A DNA stretch of 64,000 nucleotides from Stereum hirsutum FP-91666 SS1 (lineage: Eukaryota; Basidiomycota; Agaricomycetes; Russulales; Stereaceae): the NCBI RefSeq assembly GCF_000264905.1, contig NW_006763139.1, positions 136,632-200,631 of the forward strand, written 5' to 3'. Under the pieces are notes generated by a model. The model saw only the letters and a program-made list of their open reading frames with translations, was not told the DNA's origin and searched no databases. Both the position numbers and the translations under genes were made by a program. Every line of letters begins with the position of its first letter. Position 1 is the first letter of the stretch. Positions 11,823-23,752 of this stretch are shown piece by piece.

Positions 11823-14266
11823 CTACAAAGTGCTCACATAGCTATCCTTGATGGCTTCACTTTCTATCCCCTCAGTCCCTATCTTCAAATTAGGCGCAGT
11901 TCGCGCAAATTCGACATCTCCACCCCTCTCAATGCTGCTTTCCCCATCGTGAACCATCGGATGATCCACGTCCACTGTAGTGACTGGCTGATTGTTCCAG
12001 TGCCGTAGACGATGAACATGGACACTGTTTACACCTGATATTCCCTCAGACTCTGAGGATAATCCTTTTCTCAGATGCTCGCGCGAGTTGAGAGTGGTCA
12101 GTACCGAATTTGCTTTCACTAGGCGGAATAATGAGAAAGCTATGCGTTAATGGTGCTGTATATCAGAATGTGAACGAAAAGTAATACATACATTGGCCAC
12201 CGAAGAAATTTATGGTGAGCGGCCACACGCTGAGTGGGCTTACGATATTCTGTAATGGCCCATCGTAAGTCATTCAATATATGACATGTGCGATACCCAT
12301 TTAACTTACCCCAACCAGCGAAGTAGAGTCCACGATCCTAAGGAGACTTTGAGAACGATTGACAGTACTGGGATGACGAGCACATACGTGATGACGATGG
12401 ATCTTTCTACCATATACACGATGAGCGCTTTTATCAATGTATTTGTTCTATAACATGAAGGCAGTGTATCAGCTCGGTATTCAGATTCAGAGCAAGAAGA
12501 TGGTTCCTGCCTTCGGAACCCGGTCTTCTTCTTGCGGAGAAGAATTATCATGACCGTCATGATGGTTATATTGGTTGCAAGGGAGGCCAGCAGGTAGGAT
12601 ATCGACGCCTGTCTCTGAAAGACTCTTCGTCAGTATCCATGCACATTGAACAGATTGTAAATCTTACTGGTAAATTACCGAGGTTCGTAATATCCCATCT
12701 TCTTGTTCTGCGATGATCGTGATGTCAGACTTCGACCGTTCAAATCCATTGCGTATCATCAAGTGAAAACATACACCAGAATCGTGATTTCTAAGCCAAA
12801 CTCGGAGTCATCAGGATATTTACCAGGGCTATCCACGGACTCTGAGACTCACGTATGTTGAATGCTGAGCATCAAAAATCAAGAAACATTTTGGACCGTA
12901 AATCAGCGGACACATAGTGAGTGAATGGCACGGACCTGCGTTGACTAAGACTAAGAGAAACTTGGGGACAATTAGAGTCAAAACCTTGGTTTACACGGTC
13001 CAAGGTTGTATTTACGCACTACAGGGCCGGCAACTATCAATTTCCATCTACGCTCGCAGACTTAAAAGAGCTAAGTTATCAAACGGTAAATAAGTCGAAG
13101 ACGTGTGGTCCGCACGCACGTCTGAGTATCTTCCAGGCAAAGAATCTTCTCACAGCACTGAGTACTGCCTCTCAGGAAACAATTAGTGATTGCTACTCAC
13201 GTTGCCACAACAAATGCTATAACGACCTGCTTGGAAGTAAACGATCAATGAGTCTCCAGATTGGATGAACTGCGTACGTTGATGACCAACGAGGCCTACG
13301 GTCAAAGACCAAATTTTAATGGCACCAAGATTCACGAGAAAGTGTAATCACGCACATATATCGACCTGCAATGCCAATTTGGTCTGGGCTTAGTATGTAA
13401 GAAACGATATGGAGGAATAATTCTCTCACCAAATACCGACTCCTGATTTTGTAGCATCCGCATAATTATCTATCTGATTATACGAACATTGTGTCAGAAT
13501 TGCGCCACTCGACATTTCCACGAACACGTACCAGGAAGTAATACATAGCGTGGCTCACTTTGGCAATATGTCAGTGATAAAATCAACGGTAAAAAAGTAT
13601 TTGCAAGCGTACCAAATCCCATGTGAATGCTATCGAGTAACCTGTTGATACGGTTCATCCAGAGGTTAGCTATCCATCCATCAGTTGCTGGAGTCTGTGG
13701 TGATTGTCCTCCCACCACATGGAATAGGCCTGTAAATGTGGATGTCAGCTCGTCCTTGGATCACTGTGATCGATATAATCGTACCAGGGTCTTCACGACA
13801 TAATTGTCATTGAAACACAGTGAATGGTAAATGTATGTCTTCTGAGGACATTAGCACTTTCAAATCTTCGGATGAATGCAGTTAAGACCTCACTTGAAAT
13901 GTTGTAATTCCATACAACATGTACATAATTATAGCGGACACAAATGCTGAACCTAATCGAGCAGAACCAGCAACCGAGATGAACAGCGGTTCATATCTTG
14001 AAAGAGTAGGGAAATGTGATACCTAACACACTCTCAAGCGAGGGGCGTGGAGCGCTGTGTTCCAAAAACGAAACCACTATAGAGCTCGTGGCCAGCATGA
14101 TACAGTATACCAATTATCACTGAGTCTAGTGTGGTACATTATGTCAGTATCCACTACAAGGGTTTGTGAACCATCGTAAGGGAAAAAGACTCGGACCCCT
14201 AGTCACTTACCAGCCACTGTCGTCCTTTGTCACTGTGGGGGAGATATCGAGTGGAGATGTTATCAT
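11823..14266 (-). CDS. DUF6534 seven-helix membrane protein
   Basis: Basidiomycete DUF6534 family, predicted seven transmembrane helices, function unknown. Many tiny exons must be joined. Readable pieces in order are LFISVAGSARLGSAF, then NDNYVVKTL, AYSMW plus LLDSIHMGF (a 14-nt micro-exon joins these), VSHAMYYFL, VVIAFVVAT, AVRRFFAWKILR, WKLIVAGPVV, LLRKKKTGFRR, RTNTLIKALIVYMVER and the family hallmark LTTLNSREHLR before a hydrophilic tail that stops at 11823. A 20-residue segment between TGFRR and RTNTLIK is unusual. The best first exon (ATG at 14266, MITSPLDISPTVTKDD) would join the next one through an in-frame TGA in the simplest splice, so the start, and possibly integrity, is unresolved. 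Confidence 0.72.
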
Positions 14267-15580
14267 GCTATTTACCAAAGGTCTTGAGATATTTATCGAG
14301 GAGCGACTGATACCAACAGGAGACGAACTGATGTGTTTCTGATGAGGCTTACGCCCAATAGCAGAAGTTTCCGTTGAACACATGCAACTTGTCATCGAGA
14401 AAATGCTCTCAGGCAGAAGGGCCGCTAGGCAGTGCATCAGCTTCCTGAGCTTCTGATATCCTGCTCTGTTCAGTGACTTTGCGCGAGAGCAATCGTGGTG
14501 CTACTTGCAATGAGTTGAGACTGCAGTTCAGTTCAGGAGCGGGTTTAGGACGTACATGTACCCACGATTAGGAATAAGTATTTCAGTTTCCGCACCACCT
14601 AGAAGTGTTATGGAATCAACGAGATGATACGAGTGAGCTAATTTCAAGCCGACTTGTAGCTGAAGTTGAGCTAAAGTTCAACCTCACGAGCGTAGCTCGG
14701 CGGCGAGTGACCAACTGGATGACTGCAGCTTCAGGTCTCGACACAAGTGAGCCGGAGCATCTACCATGGTGTGGCCCAGCTGTGGCCGCAACAAGGAGGC
14801 AGAGGGCGATGCATGTGGCATCCCCGCCAGTGGCCCACTGGTATTGACGCTCCAATCACAGTTCACGTATACAGCGAATCAGACGGCCCAGTTGACCATG
14901 TTGATGTTGATACGGGCGGATTTCTCCTATGAGTTCCATCAGCAATACCCATAGCTCATTTTTAAGACGAAGCGAAGGATACATGCAACACAAGATGCTT
15001 CTAGACACGGAAGTATCAATATCCAGGAGTATCACCGCAGATGATGATGAGAGCGGGGCGTCATTGACCTATATCTGTACGATACTGTGGTGTGTATCCA
15101 CGAATAAAGTGGTCTACCCGTTCTCAACCAACTCATTAATAGGCGGAGTTAACAATATATCAGGTCGACAAACTGCGGGGTGGTTCATCAGCAGTTCTGT
15201 TGACGGTGAGATGTGGGATGGATGTGAACGTCTAGATTAAATATATTCCCGTCAAACTGACCACGAGGTTGGAAGCATTAGTATACCTGATATGGGCGCG
15301 GGATGACCTGGCTGTGAGCCATCCCGTCATGCCTTATCCACTTGGAAGAACATCTAGCCCTAGCATGCATTGCCACCTGTCAGTTGCGGTTAAAGCGGTA
15401 GTGGTGAGGAGAGCAATCACGATCAAAGTGGTTCGTCCTATTTACATTTACGTACACCGCAAGCGCAATCAGCGCCTCACCCTCTCTCAAAACAAAACAA
15501 AAAAGAATCACCACCTAAGATACCTAGACACATTCCAGAGCAGATAAGTCGGGCACCGAACAGCTGTTGACAGCGGAGCA
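14267..15580. other. no recognisable gene
   Basis: About 1.3 kb with several open frames under 110 codons on both strands. None has a domain I recognise, and no consistent chain of exons was found. It lies between a DUF6534 gene and the first decayed desaturase copy, so it may contain further degraded sequence. Confidence 0.4.
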
Positions 15581-16285
15581 TTAAGAGAGGCGCGTCTTCG
15601 AAGTATTCGGCGTAGTTGATCGAGGTGGCGTGGGAAGACCGTTGACTTGCGACTCGGGTTCAGAAGGGATACCGAGATCGTTCTGCATCTTCAGGACATA
15701 TCTATCAAAGAAAGCACATAGAAATTCAGTTTCAATAAGCAATCGATACGCCACTACATACGCGTGCGATCTTTCCCGCACACAGAAAAAACCTAGTGCA
15801 AAAACACACCTCGTCCTTCTCCATAGACACATGATTCGTATGATGCCGATGATGCGAGATGCACCAACTAAAGTAGGGCGTTCAGAGGAGAGTATGCAGG
15901 ATGAAGCCGACGATCTCGTTGCGTGTGGGGAAGGGCGTGTTGGCTGCGTAAAAATGACGGTGAACGATCAGTAGATGATTCAAAGAGCGAACGGTGGGAT
16001 GAAGGACGAAGGAGGGCAATCAACTCAGCTGATGTTCAAGGACTCAAAGACCGGTGAGGACGAGTCCCCATTCCAACGTTGACACTCGCGCTAGCATCAA
16101 TACCCCGTTGACCGAGCATAAACAAAGAAAGTATGGGATCAGAAGCACTGTCCTGGACGATGTAAAACGGACTCGTATTCGGTCTTCGTGTCACGGTCGA
16201 ACAAACGCGGTGGGATGGCGGCTCGGATTTGGAGATTGTGTGGTTGAGGGGTGAAGGTCGAATGCGGGGAAGGAGGAAATATCAT
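15581..16285 (-). pseudogene. delta-12 fatty-acid-desaturase-like pseudogene, copy A
   Basis: Remnant of a membrane fatty acid desaturase of the FAD2 type. An N-terminal exon begins at the ATG at 16285 and reads IRAAIPPRLFDRDTK, matching the region before the first helices. A middle exon gives TPYFSWCISHHRHHTNH with the second His box (HRHH) intact, but the Trp codon just before it is TGA, an in-frame stop. The final exon gives DRYVLKMQNDLGIPSEPES and then runs into unrelated residues and a stop. First and third His boxes are not found. Compare copies at 19842 and 22768, which break at the same place. Confidence 0.72.
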
Positions 16286-17017
16286 GGTGGCGGAAGGACA
16301 CATTCATGGTGGTCAAGGGACTTGGTTGGGCGTTCAAGTCGCAGATGACAGAGTGCTATATTGTATCCGAGCAGGTTCGTAAGGACTTTTTCGACAAAGT
16401 TAGATCCTCCCGTCTAGGAAGAGAGAGAGATAGGAGATAGATTAAATCGCACAGTTTCTACCAACCTCTAAATCTATGGCAAGTCAGAACGACAAACCAG
16501 GAAAGCGCGACATGAACGAGACGAGCTATGTCGTCTGGACTGGTTCAGCAAACGCCAGGACTGTGCTTACAACGCTTGATCAGTGATTCCACTTGGACTA
16601 ATCACAGTCGAACGAAGGGAACGTTCGTTCATAGACAGTACTGCCCACCTTCGGGCCCCTCGGGTGACCACGCAAGACTTTCCTGTGTTGCAAGCTGCTC
16701 GTACGTCGGTGAAAAGGCTGTAGTACTGAACGGCGAGCAATATGGACTCAACAGTGGTATCGGTGTCTCCAGTAGAACTCGGAGGCAGTTCACGCAGAGA
16801 GAACGAAACGGGAAGTTGATTGTCCAAACATAGAAAGACACAGATCGTTCATGCCACCAGCTCGGGCATTTCGGACAGTACCTCATCGCTCACACTACGC
16901 GATTGATGTTCAACGAGTGCGAGATATACGAGGAGAAATGGAACTGGGCGTGATGAACGCGTATAAATTGCACGGGGAGTATGATGCTCGAACATACAAC
17001 TGCAAGACAAGCAATAT

Positions 17018-18104
17018 ATGTCGTTCACAACATACGTGAAGCTTGCAGTTCTGGTAGTAGGACCCGCCAGTTATTACATCTCGCTCACGCCGCCTACACC
17101 GCCACCGACCGAAAAAGAAAGAGTGTACTCTGGACAATTATTGGAGAAAGTATCGCTCGAGCAAGTGATCTCGTTCACCTCGAAGGTACCTCTCTCGCCA
17201 TACAATTGCCAAGATAGGAGATTTACTGACCTAGGTTGATTTCCAGACGTTTGTCGCCTTAATGTTTGCCTGCGAGTTTGTCGCGACGGCCTCGGTGGCG
17301 ATCCCCGAGCTCATGCCCAGTCGAACCCTTCATGCCCTATGCCCTACCTCGCACAACCTCTCCTCCCTCCTAAACATCCAACTGATAGAAATATGACAAC
17401 TGTATATATGTCTCAGCGTGCGGAGCAGAAGAAAGACGCTAAGTATGAGTACTGTACCTGTATATATGTCTGTGTATGAAACATGACCGAGTAAGTACAA
17501 GTACAAGTAAGAATAGAAAAACACCACAGGTGGCTCACCTCAGCGTGCGGAGCAGAAGAAAGACGCTGAGGTATGATGAGCACGAGGTAACGAGAATATA
17601 TAGTGAGAACGGAAGAAACCGAGATGAAATCTAATCGTACGAAACTGAGATGGACGGAATGCAAGGCTGAATCTCTAACACCAACCGTCGTTCATCGTCG
17701 GATTCCTCCTCGTCTTTACCGGCGCTCTCCTCCGCTTTGCATGCTACACATCCCTCGGCTCTCTCCACACCTACGAGGTCACCCTGCGCCCCTCCCACTC
17801 CCTAATAACCTCCGGCCTCTACGCCTACGCCCGTCATCCGAGCTATACCGCTGTCGGTATGAGTATCCTCGGTGTCCTGATGTTGCATTTCAGCGAGGGA
17901 GGGTGGAATAGGACGTGTGGGATGAAGGAGGTGCCGGCGGTGCGGATGGTGTAGGCGCTGTATGTCGTGTTGGGGGTGTTTATGGGCGTTTCGTTAAAGA
18001 ATAGAGCGGGTGTTGAGGATGAGATGTTGAGAGGGGAGTTTGGGGAGAGGTGGGAGGAGTGGAGGAGGGTGGTTAGGTGGAAGTTCGTGCCGTGGGTGTG
18101 CTAG
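17018..18104 (+). pseudogene. isoprenylcysteine/phospholipid methyltransferase-like pseudogene, copy A
   Basis: Related to the ICMT/PEMT membrane methyltransferases, which methylate prenylcysteine or phosphatidylethanolamine at the ER using S-adenosylmethionine. Exon 1 starts MSFTTYVKLAVLVV and carries a proline-rich TPPTPPPTEKE loop. After one intron FVALMFACEF continues the second helix. The reading frame is then cut by a 298-bp solo LTR at 17383-17680. Beyond it the conserved core resumes: ACYTSLGSLHTYE, SHSLITSGLYAYARHPSYTA and the C-terminal EDEMLRGEFGERWEEW with VRWKFVPWVC. An in-frame TAG follows VPAVRMV. Its close relative is at 24622-25534, and both are divergent to desaturase remnants. 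Confidence 0.78.
17383..17680. mobile_element. solo LTR of a retrotransposon with 5-bp target duplication
   Basis: The 298-bp insertion begins TGATAG and ends CTAACA (TG...CA, the typical LTR ends) and is flanked on both sides by CCAAC (17378-17382 and 17681-17685). Removing it restores continuity with the paralogous methyltransferase copy at 24622, which shows directly that it is an insertion. A 30-bp sequence starting CTCAGCGTGCGGAGCAGAAG occurs twice inside (17412 and 17539). No internal retrotransposon genes remain, as expected after LTR-LTR recombination. Copia versus gypsy cannot be decided from this. Confidence 0.85.
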
Positions 18105-19300
18105 GCGGACTCGAGGGATTCGAGTAGTGTATGTGTGTCGTTAATACGTGCATCGACATGTAAATGAGATGAATATGTATATGCGTCTGGTTTCCTGTTT
18201 TGGTTTCTGCAGCGCCGAGAAAGCAGAACGAGGTCGATGCAGAATTTGGAGGAAGACTTGAGAAAGACGCCCGGAATGACGTCACATTCCCATGGTAAAC
18301 TCCGCTCAGCCAATCACGGCGATCGCCTGTCCAAGACAATTTTGAACGTCGAACGCTCTCCTTCCATCCACTCATCCTTGCCCTGTCCTTCGTCAATCGT
18401 TCACTTTGAAACTGCCCCTCAACTATTACTTCTTCAGTCTCGAATGTCCAACATTGAAGCATCTCTTTCCAGGCACGCCCTTTACAATCAAATGTGTACT
18501 TCTCCGATGTTCGTCTGCGTCTATTCTTTTTTGCACTGCCTCTTCGTCCTTTGTCTTCAGCTTGGGGTGAATCTGCTAGCGAGCGGATATCACGGTGGTA
18601 GTTACACAGAAAAATTGTCTGCTCAGGCGAACTCGCTACCAAAACCATGTCTCTCAGACCTTCTTTGTCGTTAAAGTCGGTGACGCCTTTCTCTCCGACA
18701 TCTCCCCTCTGCTCTGTTGCTGAGCGTCGATTTCTGGCTACACATTCTGGTTCCTCCTGCCACGAACACGCTCGCATAACTCATTTCCACTGCACACCAC
18801 TATTTTTGTTCTGTTCTGTACAGTATGTCTGATTCTGAAACTGCTATACAGATGGTGTCAGCATATATACAAATGAATGTATATTGCTGTACTGTTATAT
18901 GTTTCTATGCTTGGCACATCTTCGTTCGCCGGAGTGGCCAATCATGCTTACTCAAAGTCTCCCTGTTTCGCTACTCGAAAAGGTAGCTTCACTGCTAAGT
19001 TGCTCGTACCCCTTGTCCGGCATGTCCGTGACTCCTCATTCCGTCGTAGTGCGGTAGCATGTAGGTTCTGCTGTGAGGTGCTGTTGTCACCGACTACTTT
19101 CCTTCGACTTTCGTACGGGTTCCTCCAGGTGGAAGGATGAGCCTCAAGTTCTCCACGACGTCTTCTCATTGTCTCATTTATATTGAATTAATTTCTCTGT
19201 CGATTGCACGCACTTTTGTCGTCTTACTTTATACTATGACATCAACCCTGCATACATCTCGTGCTATCCATTGCTATCTGTGTTTGTCACTCTAAAGCTA
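18105..19300. other. no recognisable gene
   Basis: A minus-strand open frame of 234 codons (18073-18777) and a shorter plus-strand one exist but resemble nothing known. Part of the larger frame is antisense to the methyltransferase end. I see no splice pattern or domain and treat the stretch as degraded or intergenic. Confidence 0.4.
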
Positions 19301-19691
19301 CAGTATTGAAACACTCCTTGATCCGGCTCTTCGATGCATATTATTTTCCGAACCCTCTTCTCCCCTCCCCTCAATCCTTCAAGCCAGGAGTGTCAAATAC
19401 CCTTGGATGGACTTATAAGAAAATGGGAAAGGTACAAAATACAACATTGCATGATGTGCAAAGAAAAAGGTGGTGTGGCACCGCGGTGCCACAAAGAGCC
19501 GCTGCTTGATCCGCAACTGGAGAGCTTGCAGTCCATGTCTTTCTCTCAAAATATGAACGTGGACCTGATGAGGGGTACAATAAGGATGCAAATATACTGT
19601 ATTTTCACTTTATGGGAAGTATTGCTGGAGGGAGCAGCGTGCGGAATGTGGATCAGAGAGGGGCCCAGGATCAAGGAGTGTTTCAATACTG
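19301..19691. mobile_element. TA-flanked MITE with 24-bp perfect inverted repeats
   Basis: Left end 19301-19324 (starts CAGTATTGAAACACTCCTTG) and right end 19668-19691 are exact reverse complements over 24 bases. The element is flanked by TA on both sides (19299-19300 and 19692-19693), the target duplication of Tc1/mariner/pogo-type transposons, and the CAGT end also fits. At 391 bp it cannot encode a transposase. A 20-bp perfect palindrome, TGTGGCACCGCGGTGCCACA, lies inside at 19474-19493. Confidence 0.85.
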
Positions 19692-19841
19692 TATGGCTTT
19701 TCGCTGGTACATTTTGTGACGGCCCGCTGGCTAATTCCGGCGGAACGTATACGGTATCTCTAGAGACTGTGCTCAAGACTCAAGCCCTATTTTATTTGGT
19801 TCTAACGCCTCGTTCCTTCCGCCACTATGGCCGAGGTCGCA

Positions 19842-20250
19842 CTAAGAGAGTGTAGTGAGTGGTGCCCGTAGTTTATCCGGGCGATGGAGTTGGCGGGGTT
19901 GGCGTGAGCAGAATGGGGACCGTCGGATTGGGATTGAGGTTCGGGTGGTTATCCCTATGTCGCTTCGTCTCTTCGGGACATACCTCATAAAAAAAAGCAT
20001 ATAGTCATCCACTCCACAGGTCAACATCCGTGTCCGATTTTGCCGCCCAACGCTCTCGTTCGGATTTCCCCGCAGCGCAAGGAAACAAACACAACACTCA
20101 AACCTCATCCCTCTTCTTACTCAAATGCACCTTATGACGCCGATGATGCGACATACTCCAGCTAAAATATGGCGTCCACAGCGCCATATGGATCATTAAA
20201 CCGAAAATATCGGTGAGAGTCAAGGAGGGTGAGAAGGCTGAGTGACCGCA
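19842..20250 (-). pseudogene. delta-12 fatty-acid-desaturase-like fragment, copy C
   Basis: Fragment of the same desaturase as at 15581 and 22768. One exon from 20250 reads CGHSAFSPSLTLTD, MIHMALWTPYFSW and SHHRRHKVH, so the last part of the first His box (CGH) and the second box (HRRH) are recognisable. After an intron the next exon gives YVPKRRSDIGI and then unrelated sequence to a stop. The N-terminal exon seen in the other two copies is absent here. Confidence 0.72.
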
Positions 20251-20672
20251 CTAGGTGGTTAGAGGGCTTATACGTGGCAGTGTTGGATGGGAGGACGAAG
20301 GATAAAGACCGTAAGAAACGTACAGCAAAAAGCCCCAGATATCATCACCCGTCTTCAAGGAATGTCCACAACACCAATCGCTCGTCCGTGATACCATTAC
20401 AGTATTTTAACCCTGGTCGGATTCTGCTATTCGACGTGTATAAAGAGGACGTCACATTCATCGAAGACCTGTACGAACCGCATGCCAACTCTCTGGTAAT
20501 AAATAACACCAAGCCTAAATGTGACCTCCTTCGCATTCTGCTTCTGCCGACCCTCCCAAAAGTCTTCGCTCATGCTACCCGCATTATGCCCACTTAAGTT
20601 CCAGATCCGGTTTACCATCTGATTTCCCACCTCAACGACCATAGGGACGTTCACCGTTACACTCTCACGGTT

Positions 20673-22134
20673 CTACAGCACAACAGGGGAAATCTCGGTC
20701 GTACCCCGCTGGTTCGAAACAGCAGGATTTTCGTTGAAGTGCATGGCGTGGAGAACATCGGAATTGTTAGCACTACCATCTGGGATTGGGTGGAGAGAAT
20801 GACGGCCATAAATTGTGGCTAGAACTTTTGAGGTGCGACGATTCTTGACAAGGATCACTATGAGAGATGGGTACATTCCCTAGGGAGATGAAGAGCGTTT
20901 CAGAGTCTCCATATCATATGTCGAAGGCAAGTACGACTAGACGGGAGTAGGAAGCATACTCACAGCAATCTGCACGTGAATACCGGTGTAGATAGCGCCC
21001 ATGGTTCCTCCCCGTATATTGATGAACATCCCGATGAGTGCGATAGTCTAGAAGTGGCGACAAATGTTTCTTTGGTGATAAGAATATGCGTGCAATGACA
21101 GTAATTTTTAACGCACGGAGGAGACGCAATATGCTATTCCCGACTCCGCAAGGAGGACCAGGATATGTTCCGCTAACGAAGGCGCACCTTTTTGGGACTG
21201 GAGAATATCACGGATCGACCGCCTATACTCCCTGCGAAATGGAGCACATAAAACAATCGGATTCACTTGTTAGCTTCAGTCTAATCATAGGGAGAAGCTC
21301 AGCGAGACGCGCCCACCAAGCCCAAATTCCGATCAGGGACGTGGCAATAACATTCGTGATTAGGGAGAATACCAAATTTGTCACCTGGCTAATCTTGATC
21401 GCGTGTCCGAGAAATGCATTGGGTGGGGCTATGCTACCAAACAGCGCAGTTATAGCACTGCGGAATGCGATGGTGGTAGAAATAGACACTGTCGTAAACA
21501 GAATTAGTGGAGAGCACTATGTAAAAGCGGAAAGTAAAACATTGGAAAAACATACGTGCAATTAGCCCCATCATGATGGACGGGATGATCATGATAATTC
21601 TGGGAAATCGAGTGGCGCACAAGATCCGCATCCTCCACACAACAACTCCGTCCGCAAAAATTTCTGTTTCAGCCATCATCATTCTGATCAAAAAGCACTT
21701 TGCGATACGAAGTTGCCTTACAATTGATCAGTACAACAGCGTTGAAGACTTCCCTGATGATTGTATTCCTCCGCCCATGCTCTCCCGTGATCTCAGAGAT
21801 GAAGTTGTTGACAGAGACCGCCCAGTGTACCGTCGAGAGGGAGAACACGCCCAGCGTGATGGAGAGCAGGACGACGTCGCCACGGAGGTTCATTCCTCGT
21901 TTTCTTTGGGTCCGAGAAGATATCAGTAAACTGACCGTCTGCAAATCCACGGCAATGTGACTCTCACAGCAGGATACTAGTTGATAATGTTATGACGGTG
22001 ACAAAAATGCCTGAATAGTAGTCCATCAGCACTTCCATGGACAAAATGACGATTGAGAGGCTACCATAGACAATGGTCTGACATAGAACCTCGCTGAGAG
22101 TAAACAGAATGGCGCTTTGCGGATAAGCTAACAT
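20673..22134 (-). CDS. fungal seven-helix membrane protein of unknown function
   Basis: Member of a common agaricomycete multi-pass membrane family, distinct from DUF6533/DUF6534, with no assigned function. Starts at the ATG at 22134 (MLAYPQSAILFTLSEVLCQ). Later exons give RKRGMNLRGDVVLLSITLGV with FSLSTVHWAVSVNNF, then FADGVVVWRMRILC with a following helix, then VFSLITNVIATSLIG and IWAWWAR (the most typical family segment), and finally MYPSLIVILVKNRR with a hydrophilic tail ending at 20673. The junction near 21710 reads TAA in the simplest splice, so either I have the wrong donor or the gene carries a nonsense change. It lies between desaturase remnants C and B, on their strand. Confidence 0.62.
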
Positions 22135-22767
22135 GGTGCCCGCCGGGGGGGTGGATGGGTCGCAAAAATAAACGAAGAAGAAAACAAAGGAGACCGAAGA
22201 CCAACCAAAATGAATGGACGTCGGACACGTAGAAAAAGCACGATGCTCAACCTCCGGCTGACAGTGCCTTATATATTAGACCGTTTTCGCAACCGGGACA
22301 AACAGCTGTCAACGCGACAGAGACAGAGCAAGGCGGCGCAGGCGCTTCGTGGGTACCATGACGAGATCGTCTTTCGGAAATGCTCCACGCATGGTTCATG
22401 CTCGTGTCCCCTTCAAATAAAATACTCTGAGCACTGTTATGGCCACCGGTATGTGTAGAAAGCGCAGTGTGCGATATGGGTTGCCAATTTTCCGTGCGTT
22501 TAAAAAATACATCAGAGGATTCGTGCTCGTCACAAAGGTGGCTAGGACACGTGGGAAGTGCTGTTTAGCTCTCTCCACGACAAATCCGTGGCGATCGAGA
22601 CGTCGGACTGGACTGCGAAAAAGCTCTACTATTCGCCGGAGGAAGGTCGTATCCGGGAAGGCGACGCTCGTTTGTGCGAACAGGAAGAAGTAATTTTCTT
22701 AAACATGACAAACGCCACATCAGGGAGTGGCAACCAATCCATGTCGCCACAGTGAAATACCGTAGGT
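22135..22767. other. no recognisable gene
   Basis: Minus-strand frames here (for example one reading FVVERAKQHFPRVLATF) are open for 60-80 codons but match no family I know, including the missing C-terminal half of the desaturase. Left as unassigned. Confidence 0.35.
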
Positions 22768-23752
22768 TCAGAACCTTCGTTGATGGGTAACACGAGCGAA
22801 GACGGGGACCTGGGCATAGGCGTGGACGTCGGAGTCTGTGTCGAGTTGGGATTGGGATTTTGATGGTATGGCTAGATCGCTTCGTGTCTTCGGGACATAC
22901 CTATCGAAAAAATGAAGCACAGACAACCTCAGTGAATACGTCAATATATGAGTACAATATATGGTACAAATATGCGTCCAATTCTCTCGTCTACTTTTCC
23001 CGTCCAACTCCCCCGTCCGAACTTCCCAATAGCACAAAGAACAAACGACTCACACCTCGTCCCTCTCCATAGACGCATGATTCGCACGATGCCGATGATG
23101 CGAGATGCTCCAGTTAAAATATGGCGTCCACAGTGCCATATGGATCATGAATCCGAAGATAACGGTGAGAGTTGAGGAGGGTGAAAAGGCTGAGTGACCA
23201 CACTGAGATGTGCGAGATGAAGAGGAAGCGAATTCAAAGACGAAGAGGAAGACGCAGGTTATGCAGGAGGTGGGCGAGAGAACTTGAGAGGATGTGGGGT
23301 AGTAGGAGACTTACTTTTGTCTCCAAAGACCCAGAGACCGGTGAGTGCGAGTCCCTGTTCGGAAGAGCGTTAGTGGTTGATAGAGCGTGATAGACGGATC
23401 AGGAACGGACCTGCAACCACCAGCTACGTAGTAAAAGCACCATCTGTCAAGGATCTACATTACCCATCGAACGAAGCAAGGGAAAGCACTTAATACCCAA
23501 CTTAAGAAACACCCGCGCAGCCCACCAAACCCTCGAGCTGCACAACGGAGAAAGCAGCAGGTCAACGTAATAGATCCCGAATCTAACCACCAAAACCTGT
23601 ATCTGGTCCCGGACCAGGTATAACAGACTCGTCCTCATGTCGTGTTCGGGTAAATGGGGTGGGATGACGGCTTGGATTTGGGAGATGGTCACGGAGTGGT
23701 TGAAGAGTTTGAAGGTCGGATGTGGGTTGGAGGGTGGAGGAGGGGGAGACAT
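22768..23752 (-). pseudogene. delta-12 fatty-acid-desaturase-like pseudogene, copy B
   Basis: Best preserved of the three desaturase remnants. The ATG at 23752 opens MSPPPPPSNPHPTF, then ISQIQAVIPPHLPEHD and SLLYLVRDQIQVLVV, typical of the FAD2 N-terminus. The first His box should be HECGH, split by an intron; here the upstream exon ends GLWVFGDK instead of GHE while the next exon starts CGHSAFS, so the box is destroyed. The second box region reads SHHRHRANHASMERDE, with HRHR in place of HRHH. The last exon gives YVPKTRSDLAIPSKS and ends after about 35 unrelated residues. The third box (HxxHH) and the C-terminal half are missing. It is divergent to the methyltransferase copy at 24622. Confidence 0.78.

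Noticed and set aside
18073..18777. 234-codon minus-strand open frame
   Set aside because: No recognisable domain, partly antisense to the methyltransferase 3' end, low-complexity basic and Ser-rich composition.
19334..19855. 173-codon plus-strand open frame
   Set aside because: Most of it lies inside the TA-flanked MITE, including its right inverted repeat and inner palindrome; it has no known motif.
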